Shown: one piece after another, positions 51,953 to 59,386 of the stretch | Layout of the letters: every line of letters begins with the position of its first letter | Position numbering within the stretch: position 1 is the first letter of the stretch | DNA from: Mesorhizobium sp. | GTDB lineage: Bacteria; Pseudomonadota; Alphaproteobacteria; Rhizobiales; Rhizobiaceae | DNA length: 64,000 nucleotides | Direction of reading: 5' to 3' | Assembly: GCA_004020875.1 (NCBI GenBank) | Contig: SAPZ01000019.1 | Coordinates: forward strand, 1 to 64,000 | Made by a program: the position numbers and the translations under genes | The notes under the pieces: generated by a model | Told to the model about the DNA's origin: nothing | Database searches by the model: none | What the model saw: the letters and a program-made list of their open reading frames with translations, nothing else

Positions 51953-52091
51953 GTATGCCGATATTCAGGTGAGGCAGGTCTGCGAACGACGGCTTCCTGC
52001 GCTTCCGGTGCTCACGAACTTCAAGTACGCTCCGCTCCGGTTCTCGGAAGCCATCGTTCTCGTCTCGGCCTGACCTGAATCTCGACACACC
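51952..52091. repeat. 140-bp inverted-repeat element between hypothetical gene and hpt
   Basis: The ends GGTATGCCGATATTCAGGTG and the reverse complement of ACCTGAATCTCGACACACC match at about 20 of 24 positions. Inside, GAACGACGGCTTCC is mirrored by GGAAGCCATCGTTC. The centre contains CGGTGCTCACGAACTTCAAG, the recognisable middle of a Mesorhizobium-type dispersed repeat. It abuts the stop codon of the preceding gene and ends 39 bp before hpt. Confidence 0.75.
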
Positions 52092-52130
52092 TAGCGCCTG
52101 GCATCCCAGGTGATTTTGAAGGACGAAAGA

Positions 52131-52673
52131 ATGCCAGTTGTGCGCGGCAAGGAAATCGAGGTCCTGTTTTCGGCGTCGGCGATCGCGCGCCGCAATCTCG
52201 AGCTCGCCAAGGAAATCGCCGGGCGCGACTATCACGACCTGCTGGTGATCTCGATTCTCAAGGGGTCGTTCGTGTTCGCCGCCGATCTCATCCGCGCCAT
52301 GCATGATGTCGGCCTGTCGCCGGAAGTCGAGTTCATCTTCATCTCCAGCTACGGTGCCGGCACCACCAGCGGCGAGGTCAGGGTGCTGCGCGACATCGAC
52401 AATGAGGTCGCCGGCCGCGACGTGCTTCTGATCGACGACATACTGGAATCCGGCAAGACGCTTTCCTACACCCGCGACCTGATGCTTTCGCGCGGTGCCA
52501 GGAGCTGCGCCATCGCGGTGCTGCTCGACAAGCGCATGCGCCGCCAGACCGCGCTCAACGCCGACTATGTCGGCTTCGACTGCCCGGACTATTTCGTGGT
52601 CGGCTATGGCATGGATGTCGCCCACGCGTTCCGCGAACTGCCGTTTGTCGGAGTGGTTAAGGGCGACGCCTGA
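52131..52673 (+). CDS. hpt: hypoxanthine phosphoribosyltransferase
   Basis: A 180-residue purine salvage enzyme converting hypoxanthine or guanine plus PRPP to nucleotides. The PRPP motif VLLIDDILESGKTL, ISILKGSFVFAADLIRA and FVVGYGMDVAHAFRELPFVG are canonical. The ATG at 52131 is preceded by AAGGACGAAAG; a GTG 21 bp upstream is less likely. It is in the usual rhizobial neighbourhood. Confidence 0.93.
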   Translation: MPVVRGKEIEVLFSASAIARRNLELAKEIAGRDYHDLLVISILKGSFVFAADLIRAMHDVGLSPEVEFIFISSYGAGTTSGEVRVLRDIDNEVAGRDVLLIDDILESGKTLSYTRDLMLSRGARSCAIAVLLDKRMRRQTALNADYVGFDCPDYFVVGYGMDVAHAFRELPFVGVVKGDA

Positions 52674-52756
52674 AGAGGCGCCCGGGTCGCCTCGAAAAGC
52701 CGCTGATCGTTAGAATTTTCAGAAAACGTCAACGTTTCGGCGGCATCTATCTCGGC

Positions 52757-53128
52757 ATGGCAAAGCTTCTGATCGTCGAGGACGATGAATCCGTCCGCAC
52801 CCTCGCTGCCCGCGCGCTGGAGCGCGACGGCCATAATGTCACCATCGCCACCGACGGCGCGCAGGGGCTGGACACGATACGGCAGGCCCGCGGCGGCTAC
52901 GATCTAGTGGTGTCCGACATCCGCATGCCGGAGATGGACGGCATCGAGATGGCGACTGCCGCCGCGAGAGAGTTTCCTACGATGAAGATCATGCTGATGA
53001 CGGGCTATGCCGACCAGCGCGAGCGCGCCGAGGAGCTCAACGGCATCATCCTCGACGTCGTGCAGAAGCCGTTCACGCTTGCCGAAATCCGCGCCCGCGT
53101 CGGCAAGGCACTAAGCTGCTTCGCTTGA
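52757..53128 (+). CDS. single-domain response regulator (CheY/CpdR-like)
   Basis: A 123-residue stand-alone receiver domain. The acidic pocket (EDDE near residues 8-11), the phospho-acceptor Asp in LVVSDIRMPEMDGIEM, a Thr in MLMTGYA and the KPF lysine motif are all there. It resembles CpdR-type regulators that control proteolysis of cell-cycle proteins in alphaproteobacteria, but I cannot tell CpdR from other small receivers. It follows hpt by 83 bp, and its tail overlaps the end of the convergent EamA gene by 18 bp. Confidence 0.85.
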   Translation: MAKLLIVEDDESVRTLAARALERDGHNVTIATDGAQGLDTIRQARGGYDLVVSDIRMPEMDGIEMATAAAREFPTMKIMLMTGYADQRERAEELNGIILDVVQKPFTLAEIRARVGKALSCFA

Positions 53129-54100
53129 CACCGCTCCGGCCGCCGGCGCGGCGCTTCGCCGGCGCTCGCCGTTCAGCGCAAGCAGGCCGGCGCCGATGAT
53201 CAGCACCGCGCCGAGCACCGTGGTCTCACGCGGCACCTCGGCGAAGAACAGAAAGCCCCACAGCGGCGACCACAGGATGCCGGTATATTCGAACGTCGCG
53301 ACGCGGTTGGCCGGCGCGATGCGGTAGGCCTGCGACAACAGGATCATGCCGGCGGAAGCGACGAAGCCGCAGGCGACCATCTTCAGGAAATCCGGCATTG
53401 TCGGCCACACCCAAGGCCGCACCAGGAACTCGACGCTCGGATGCGCCGCATGGGTGATCCCGGCAAGGTGGAAGAGGGTTGCAACCGCGATGGCGCCGCT
53501 GAGATAGGCGGTGTTCTGGTAGAAGGCCATCACCGTCGATGATTCGGTGTCGCCGATGCGGCGCGCCATCAGTTGCGAAAAGCCGTAGAGGAAGGCCGAG
53601 CCCAGGGACAGCAGCGCCGCCCAGTCGAAGACGCCGGCGCCCGGACGCACCATCACGAGCACGCCGACAAGGCCGATCAGCACCGTCGCCAGCGTCTTCC
53701 ACGAGACGCGCTCGCCGAGATATGGGCCGGCCATCGCCATGATGAACAGCGGCGCCATGAAATAGAGTGCCACCGCGTCGGCCAACGGCAAGGCTGCGAT
53801 CGCCAGATAATAGACCGTGTAGGACGAGAACTGGATGAAGGCGCGCAGCGTCAGCATGTGGAAGCGCTTCGACAGCAAGGCTTTCAGGCCGACATCGGCG
53901 TGGACGATGACGATTAGGATCGGCAGGGCGACGATGGCACGGATCGCCATCACCTCGGTCACCGGATAGCCGCCCGACACCGCCTTCACCAGCGGATCCT
54001 GCAGCGAAAAGACCAGCACGCCGAGGCAGAGGCTCAGAATGCCAAGCACCATCCGGTTCCGCATCAGTCTCGGCCCCCCGCGAGCCGCATCGATATTCAT
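53111..54100 (-). CDS. EamA/DMT family transporter
   Basis: A 329-residue membrane protein with about ten helices in two EamA repeats, typified by LPLADAVALYFMAPLFIMAMAGPYLGERVSW and the matching second-half ANRVATFEYTGILWSPLWGFLFF. The chosen ATG (54100) coincides with the border of a repeat copy; MRNRMVLG (54064) is an alternative start. A terminator-bearing structured leader and a LysR gene are upstream, so it is probably the regulated target. Exported substrate unknown. Confidence 0.83.
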   Translation of the reverse strand: MNIDAARGGPRLMRNRMVLGILSLCLGVLVFSLQDPLVKAVSGGYPVTEVMAIRAIVALPILIVIVHADVGLKALLSKRFHMLTLRAFIQFSSYTVYYLAIAALPLADAVALYFMAPLFIMAMAGPYLGERVSWKTLATVLIGLVGVLVMVRPGAGVFDWAALLSLGSAFLYGFSQLMARRIGDTESSTVMAFYQNTAYLSGAIAVATLFHLAGITHAAHPSVEFLVRPWVWPTMPDFLKMVACGFVASAGMILLSQAYRIAPANRVATFEYTGILWSPLWGFLFFAEVPRETTVLGAVLIIGAGLLALNGERRRSAAPAAGAVSSEAA

Positions 54101-54151
54101 TTCACGCAATTCCGGACGGAAAACCGCAAGCACTTTTCCTGGAATTGCTCA
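54100..54151. repeat. two-hairpin dispersed repeat, half copy 4
   Basis: Only the second hairpin of the element is present (TTTCACGCAATTCCGGACGGAAAACCG...CCTGGAATTGCTC). It is nearly identical to 51132-51182 apart from the loop. It occupies the whole space between the terminator and the EamA start codon and may supply the ribosome-binding GGAATT. Confidence 0.8.
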
Positions 54152-54152
54152 T

Positions 54153-54187
54153 CAAAAAGAACCCGCTACCGTTTTCAGGCAGCGGGT
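54153..54187 (-). terminator. intrinsic terminator upstream of the EamA gene
   Basis: Minus-strand ACCCGCTGCC and GGTAGCGGGT form a 10-bp stem (one G-U) with a short AT-rich loop, followed by TCTTTTTG. It reads toward the EamA gene and ends about 53 nt before its start codon. So it either ends a small RNA or attenuates the transporter transcript. Confidence 0.75.
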
Positions 54188-54205
54188 ACGAGTGAGGACT
54201 CTTCG

Positions 54206-54241
54206 ATTGGTCCGCGGTCGACTCGCGACCGCAGATCCAAT
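54206..54241 (-). ncRNA. strong hairpin in the leader/small-RNA region before the EamA gene
   Basis: On the minus strand ATTGG...CCAAT and GCGGTCG/CGACCGC pair into one extended stem (12 bp with an internal bulge) around a CGAGT loop. With the terminator 19 nt downstream it forms a compact two-hairpin RNA of about 90-110 nt. It could be a trans-acting small RNA or a 5' leader; no match to a named family is claimed. Confidence 0.5.
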
Positions 54242-54263
54242 GGGTATGAAACTATCCCGCGGC

Positions 54264-54281
54264 GTTTGACATGTTGCAAAC
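54264..54281. promoter_or_regulatory. LysR-type operator dyad
   Basis: GTTTG-N8-CAAAC is a perfect inverted repeat (T-N11-A pattern) between the divergent LysR and EamA genes. It lies 47 bp upstream of the LysR start and on the far side of the structured leader from EamA, the expected place for the regulator to bind. Confidence 0.55.
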
Positions 54282-54327
54282 GAATTGGAATGATGCCAGC
54301 AATCAGATTTGCTTATGGCGATTTTCG

Positions 54328-55212
54328 ATGAGACCAGTTCTCGACAGCGACCTCCTGCGCACCTTCGTGGCGGTGGCCGAAACCGGCAATTTCACCCGCG
54401 CGGCGGAAAAAGCCGGGCGCACGCAATCGGCCGTTTCCATGCAGATGAAGAAGCTGGAGGACATGGTCGGCGACGACCTGTTCGAGCGCGGCTCGCGCGG
54501 CGTGGCGCTGACTCGCCGCGGCGTCGAGTTGATCGCCAATGCGCGCCGGATCGTCTCTCTGCTGGACGAGACGGCGGCCTCGCTGGTGGCGCCGCCGCTT
54601 GGCGGGCTGGTGCGCATCGGCATCCCGGCCGAATATGGACGTTCGATCCTGTCGCGGGCCCTGGGCGAATTCGCCAAGCGCCATCCGCGCGTCGAGGTCA
54701 CGGTGCGCTACGCCCACTCGGATTCGCAGGTGCGGGCGCTTGCGGCCGGCGAGCTCGATCTTGCCGTGGTGTTCGAATGGGAGGGCTCTTCCGGCGGCGA
54801 GGTGCTGATGCACGATCCGACGGTGTGGGTGACCTCGAGCCTGCACCACATGCATGAGGAGCGGCCGGTCCCGATCGCGCTTTACAGCCGCAACGGCTGG
54901 TGCCGCGACTTCGCCATCAAGTCGCTGCAGCAGCGTGGCCTCGACTATCGCGTCGCTTACACCAGCGATACCAATGGCGGCCTGACGCTCGCGGTGACAT
55001 CCGGTCTGGCGATCGCGCCGATCTCGCGCAGCAACATCCCGCCCGATTGCCGGGAACTGACGAGCGCCGACGGCTTCGGCGACATCGATTCCTCCAACGT
55101 CGTCCTGCACCGCAATCCGCTTGCCACCGGCGAGGCGATCGACGGCATGGAAAACGCGATCCGCGACGCCTTCATGCTGACGAGGCAGGCGGGCGCGGCG
55201 ATCGGGCTTTAA
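54328..55212 (+). CDS. LysR family transcriptional regulator
   Basis: A 294-residue LysR regulator. The DNA-binding domain reads DSDLLRTFVAVAETGNFTRAAEKAGRTQSAVSMQMKKLEDMVGDDLFERG. The effector domain begins after about residue 90. The start at 54328 (MRPVLDSDLL) avoids a longer N terminus. It is divergent from the EamA transporter and an obvious candidate to control it. Confidence 0.92.
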   Translation: MRPVLDSDLLRTFVAVAETGNFTRAAEKAGRTQSAVSMQMKKLEDMVGDDLFERGSRGVALTRRGVELIANARRIVSLLDETAASLVAPPLGGLVRIGIPAEYGRSILSRALGEFAKRHPRVEVTVRYAHSDSQVRALAAGELDLAVVFEWEGSSGGEVLMHDPTVWVTSSLHHMHEERPVPIALYSRNGWCRDFAIKSLQQRGLDYRVAYTSDTNGGLTLAVTSGLAIAPISRSNIPPDCRELTSADGFGDIDSSNVVLHRNPLATGEAIDGMENAIRDAFMLTRQAGAAIGL

Positions 55213-55313
55213 TCCGGCGGGCCGCTTTCGGTCCGCGCGAGCCAATCGCATCGCTTCGCCAAGGCGATCCTCAGCACGATACGTCAGCCGGCCCGAAGGG
55301 CAATCGACCATGT

Positions 55314-55684
55314 TCAGTCGTTCTCGAAGAAAGTCAGGCGGTTGCCGAAGGGATCGATCACCGTGACCTCCTTCGTCCGCCATGGCGTCGTCTCCATGCC
55401 GGGCCTGTTGAATCGATATTTCCTGGCCGTCAACTCGCGGTGCAGCCCCGCGATGTCGACCGCCTCCGCGCGAATGTGAGCGCCGGCGAGCCGTCGCCGT
55501 GATGTTCGCACAGATGCAATTCGCATTCGTCGCGGGCGATGCCCAAGTAGAGCGGCGCGTTGTCGTCGAAGCGATGTTCGAAGCGGACAGCGAAGCCGAG
55601 GAAGTAGAGATAGAATTCCCGCGCCTTGGCGATGTCGAACATGCGCAGGATCGGGGTGACGGTTCCAACCTTCGGCACAGGCAC
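55314..55684 (-). pseudogene. frameshifted VOC (glyoxalase/bleomycin-resistance) family gene
   Basis: A GTG at 55684 starts PVPKVGTVTPILRMFDIAKAREFYLYFLGFAVRFEHRF, a VOC domain. At about 55483-55487 one G appears missing (after ...HHGDGSP), and the C-terminal half (GAHIRAEAVDIAGLHRELTARKYRF...IDPFGNRLTFFEND) continues in another frame. Repaired, it would be about 123-124 residues, the normal family size. One-base deletion or sequencing error; family calls for both halves are solid. Confidence 0.82.
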
Positions 55685-55714
55685 GGCAATCCTGAATGAA
55701 GTAGGTGGGAAGGC

Positions 55715-58303
55715 TTACTTCAGCTCCAGCAGCCGTTCGAGATAGCTGCGCTCGATGTCGGGGCTCAGCGCGTTGCCGAGCCGCTTGCGAATCGCGTCGA
55801 GAATCTGGCGCGCGCGCTGGACGTCGATCTCGTCGGGAACCTTGACAGAGGTGCCGTCATCCGGGCCGTTGGTGGCGCGCGGCCGACCGAGCGGATCGCG
55901 GTCGGCGCCCTGCTGGCGCCCACCCTGCTCGCTACCGCCCTGGTCGCCCTGCATGGCCTGCATCTGCTTCATCATGTCCTTGGCGCCGCGGCGCAGCGCT
56001 TCCAGCGCGCGGCCCTGGTGGCCAACGGCCTGGTCGCCATCGCCCTGGCCGAGCGATTGCTCGGCATCGCCCATCGACTTGCCGGCTTCGCCGAAGCCCT
56101 CATTGGGCTCCATGCCCATGCCTTCGAGCCCCTTCTTCAGCTGATTGAGCTCGCTCTGCAACTGGCCTTGGCCTTCCTGCAGCTGCTTCAATGCATCGGC
56201 GAAATCCTTCGGCGACATTTTCGGCCGTCCCAGCGGATCGCGGTCCTGGCCGGGACCCGGCCGCTGCTGGTCATTGGGCTGGCCCTGTTCGCCACCGTCG
56301 CCAAGCTGCTGCTGCTCGCCGCCTTCCCCACGCTGACCGCGCTGCATCTGGTCCAAGCGAAAGGTGTCGTTCATCATCTCCTGCTGGCGGCGCATGATGT
56401 CGCCGAGCTTGTCCATCTGCTGGCGCAGCTCGCTGTCCTGCTCACCACCCGGCTGTTGGCGGCCGGCCTGAAGGTTGTTCATCATGTCCTGCAGTTCGGA
56501 GAGAAGCTGCTGGGCCTTGTCGCGATCGCCCGACTTGGCCAGATTCTCGATCTGGTTCATCATGCGGTCGATATCGCTCTGGCGCAGCTCGCGGCCGTTC
56601 TGCTGCATCTGCGGTGCGTTCGGGTTCTGCTGCGCACGCTGGGCGAATTCCTGCAGGAACTGGTTCATCGCCTCCCGCAGTTCCTTCATCGCCTTTTCGA
56701 TCTCCTGATCGCTGGCGCCGTTCTTGATGGCGTCCTGCAATGCCTGCTGCGCCTGGCGCAGCCGCCGCTCGGCGGCAGACAGATTGCCTTCCTCGATGCC
56801 GAGCGCGATCTCCCAGAGATAGGATACGACGTTGCGCAGCTTGTCGTCGCTCTCGGAGAGCTTCAGCCGGCTTCTTGCGCTCATGATGGCGAGATAGTTC
56901 GACATGTTGTCGAACGTGTCCTCGGGCCGTAGCGTGATCGCGTCCATCAGATCCAGAACGCGCGGCTTGGCGTTGGTGTCGAGCGCCAGCAGCCGGCGCT
57001 GTTCGATCACCGCACGGGCCAGCGGGTTGGCGAAAGGCCGCTCAGGCATAACAAGCGTCTTGGTTTCGCTCGTCGCGGTGTGACCGGCATCGTCGGTGAC
57101 GCTCAGCGTCAGCTTGATGCCGTTGCCGGCCCAGACATGCTCGGTCAGGTCTTTGGTCGTCTTGGCCACGTTCGTCTTGCCGCCGCGGCGCGGCAGGGTC
57201 AGAGGCAGGTCCGGCGGTCCATAGAGCGGATGCGCATTGGCGGTCGGCGGGTCCGACAGCTCGAAAACGGCCTTGGCGGAGGCGGCGCCGTAATCGTCAT
57301 CGATCTCGTAGTTCAGCTCGATGGAGCCGTTGACCGCGCGCTTCGGCTCACCGACGAACCGGATAGTCGGCGGCTTGTCGGGAATGACGGCAAAGGCCCA
57401 TTGGCCGAGATCGCTCTCGGCGGACCTAAGCGTCAGCGTGCCGTTCGAATCCAGTTTGCCGGAGAACTGGCGCACCTTGGGCGCGGCCTGGCTGGCGGGC
57501 ACAGGGCCTTTGGGCGGCGTGGGCTCGATGGCGCGCGCATTGCCGCCGGCATCTGCGTAACTCAGTGTTTCCTCGCCGGAACCGCCCGTGACGCGCAACG
57601 AAACGTCACTGCCCTGCGGCACCGAGAAGGTCTGGACCGCCTGGTTGGCATCGGCCGTCAGGAACAGCGGCGCCTTGCCGGTATAGGCGGGCGGCGTCAC
57701 CCAGGCGTCGATGCGCGGCGGCACGGTATCGCGCGCGGCGCGGGCAACGAGGCCGTCGCTGACCCTGCCGCCGAAGGGTCCGAAGGAGAAGGCCAACGCA
57801 GTGACGAACAGCAGCCCCGCCACGGCACGCAGGCCCCAGCGGTCGTAGTCCGGCACGCGGCTGCGCGGCCGGTCGGCGCCGATGCTCGACAGCCGCTCCG
57901 CCATTCGCTTCTGATGCTCACGCCACAACGCCTGCGAGAAGATGCTCTCGGTGCCGCTCGGCCGGTCGGTCTGCACCTGCACCGGGCTATGCAGCAACTG
58001 GTTCGCCGCCTCGATGCGCCTGTCGACCTCGGCGGCCGAGGGCATGCCGAAGAAACGCAGCGGATAGAGCGCCACGAGCCCAGCCAGGGCGAACAGGATC
58101 AACAGGCCGATGCGCGCCAGGTCGGGCAGACGTGGGAACAGGCCGAACCACGAAAAGCTGAGGAAGAGGCTGATGACGATCAACAGCGGCAGCACGAGCG
58201 GCCAGCCGCGCTCGAAGACCATCGAGGCCCGCGTCGCCAATCGGCTGAGCGCCAGGCGCAAGGCCAGGCCGCGTTCGCCGCCGGAAATGGGTCGTTCCGT
58301 CAT
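55715..58303 (-). CDS. TIGR02302/DUF4175 large membrane protein
   Basis: An 862-residue protein of the alphaproteobacterial TIGR02302 family. After MTERPISGGERGL come three hydrophobic segments (VLPLLIVISLFLSFSW; LARIGLLILFALAGLVALYPL; AVAGLLFVTALAFSF), a periplasmic middle part, and a very Gln/Gly/Asp-rich helical C-terminal third. That tail, about residues 590-830, is full of Q, E and M repeats and likely forms coiled coils. ATG 58303 follows GAAGGG. It belongs to the lysA-argH neighbourhood in rhizobia. Function unknown. Confidence 0.9.
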   Translation of the reverse strand: MTERPISGGERGLALRLALSRLATRASMVFERGWPLVLPLLIVISLFLSFSWFGLFPRLPDLARIGLLILFALAGLVALYPLRFFGMPSAAEVDRRIEAANQLLHSPVQVQTDRPSGTESIFSQALWREHQKRMAERLSSIGADRPRSRVPDYDRWGLRAVAGLLFVTALAFSFGPFGGRVSDGLVARAARDTVPPRIDAWVTPPAYTGKAPLFLTADANQAVQTFSVPQGSDVSLRVTGGSGEETLSYADAGGNARAIEPTPPKGPVPASQAAPKVRQFSGKLDSNGTLTLRSAESDLGQWAFAVIPDKPPTIRFVGEPKRAVNGSIELNYEIDDDYGAASAKAVFELSDPPTANAHPLYGPPDLPLTLPRRGGKTNVAKTTKDLTEHVWAGNGIKLTLSVTDDAGHTATSETKTLVMPERPFANPLARAVIEQRRLLALDTNAKPRVLDLMDAITLRPEDTFDNMSNYLAIMSARSRLKLSESDDKLRNVVSYLWEIALGIEEGNLSAAERRLRQAQQALQDAIKNGASDQEIEKAMKELREAMNQFLQEFAQRAQQNPNAPQMQQNGRELRQSDIDRMMNQIENLAKSGDRDKAQQLLSELQDMMNNLQAGRQQPGGEQDSELRQQMDKLGDIMRRQQEMMNDTFRLDQMQRGQRGEGGEQQQLGDGGEQGQPNDQQRPGPGQDRDPLGRPKMSPKDFADALKQLQEGQGQLQSELNQLKKGLEGMGMEPNEGFGEAGKSMGDAEQSLGQGDGDQAVGHQGRALEALRRGAKDMMKQMQAMQGDQGGSEQGGRQQGADRDPLGRPRATNGPDDGTSVKVPDEIDVQRARQILDAIRKRLGNALSPDIERSYLERLLELK

Positions 58304-58415
58304 CGGCCCTTCCTGCCCGGGCATAACAGCCTGGACGTCATCACCAGAAGGATACCACCAAACACGGCGAAGGCGAGGCGAGTTCCAAAACGTGAAGCGG
58401 TTTTGCCGGTTATGA

Positions 58416-59357
58416 TCAGAAATTGGCCGGATTCGTGTTGGAACCGCAGACCAGAACCGCCACGCGTTCGCCCTCCGCCGGCACATAACGCCCTGAAAGC
58501 ATGGCGGCGAATGCCGCGGCGCCACCCGGCTCGGCGATGATTCGCACGCGGTCCCACAGCGCCTTCTGCGCAGCGATGATGTCGTCGTCGCTGACCAGGA
58601 TAGAGCGCTCGACGAAGGCTTCGGCGAGGGGAAACATCATTTCGCCGACGCGCTTCGGCGCCAGCGAATCGGCGGCGATGCCTTCGGCCGGGGCATCGAC
58701 CGGCTCTCCGGCCTCAAAAGCGCGATTAAGCGTCGGCGCGCCCTCGGGCTCGACGGCAACGATGCGGATGCGACCCGCGAACCAGGCGGCGATGCCGCCG
58801 ATCAGGCCGCCACCGCCGACGGCGACCAGCAGGGTGTCGACCTCGGGCAAGTCGGCCTCGATCTCCAGGCCGAGCGTGCCCTGGCCGAGCAGCGTTTCCT
58901 CCTGGTTGAAGGCGTGGACTTGCAGCGCGCCGGTCCGGGCCGCGAAGTCCTCGCTGGCGGCCAGGGCCTCGGCATAGCGCGCGCCGCCGACGACCAGATC
59001 CGCGCCGTAGCCACGGATGCGCGCGAGCTTCGCCGGGGGGGTGACCTCGGGCACAAAGATGCTGGCCTTGTGCCCGAGCTTCATGGCGGCGTAAGCGACG
59101 GCCGCACCGTGGTTCCCGCCGGACGCGGCCACCACGCCAGCCTTGGGCACCTGGCGTTCGAGCAGGTTGACGAAAGCGCCGCGCACCTTGAAGGAACCGG
59201 AATGCTGCAGGCATTCAAGTTTCAGGTCGACCGGAAAGGCGGGACGGCCGAAATCCGACATGTCGACGCGGATGACCGGCGTATGTCGGACATAGGAGCG
59301 GATGCGCGGTTCGACAGCAGCGATGCGCTCGCGCGTGATCTTCTTTTTCTCCAGCAT
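58416..59357 (-). CDS. threonine/serine dehydratase (PLP-dependent)
   Basis: A 313-residue fold-type II PLP enzyme. SGSFKVRGAFVN contains the PLP-binding Lys, ASGGNHGAAVAYAA the substrate loop, and VAVGGGGLIGGIAAW the glycine-rich phosphate cup. It lacks the C-terminal ACT regulatory domain of biosynthetic IlvA, so it is probably a catabolic threonine or serine ammonia-lyase. Same strand as lysA, 29 bp downstream of it. Confidence 0.88.
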   Translation of the reverse strand: MLEKKKITRERIAAVEPRIRSYVRHTPVIRVDMSDFGRPAFPVDLKLECLQHSGSFKVRGAFVNLLERQVPKAGVVAASGGNHGAAVAYAAMKLGHKASIFVPEVTPPAKLARIRGYGADLVVGGARYAEALAASEDFAARTGALQVHAFNQEETLLGQGTLGLEIEADLPEVDTLLVAVGGGGLIGGIAAWFAGRIRIVAVEPEGAPTLNRAFEAGEPVDAPAEGIAADSLAPKRVGEMMFPLAEAFVERSILVSDDDIIAAQKALWDRVRIIAEPGGAAAFAAMLSGRYVPAEGERVAVLVCGSNTNPANF

Positions 59358-59386
59358 GGTTTGCTCCTTAAGGCGTCGCCGCTCTG

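Noticed and set aside
54241..54281. Leader peptide in the EamA attenuator region
   Set aside because: The only minus-strand short frame (ATG TCA AAC GCC GCG GGA TAG) is six codons with no run of a regulatory amino acid and no evident ribosome-binding site.
58304..58415. EcfG-type promoter for the TIGR02302 gene (GGAAC followed at ~17 nt by TGTT)
   Set aside because: The -10 is imperfect and the region is also near the end of the upstream gene; not strong enough to list.
57080..58540. A 486-residue plus-strand frame opposite the TIGR02302 gene
   Set aside because: Antisense shadow; low-complexity composition driven by third-position GC.
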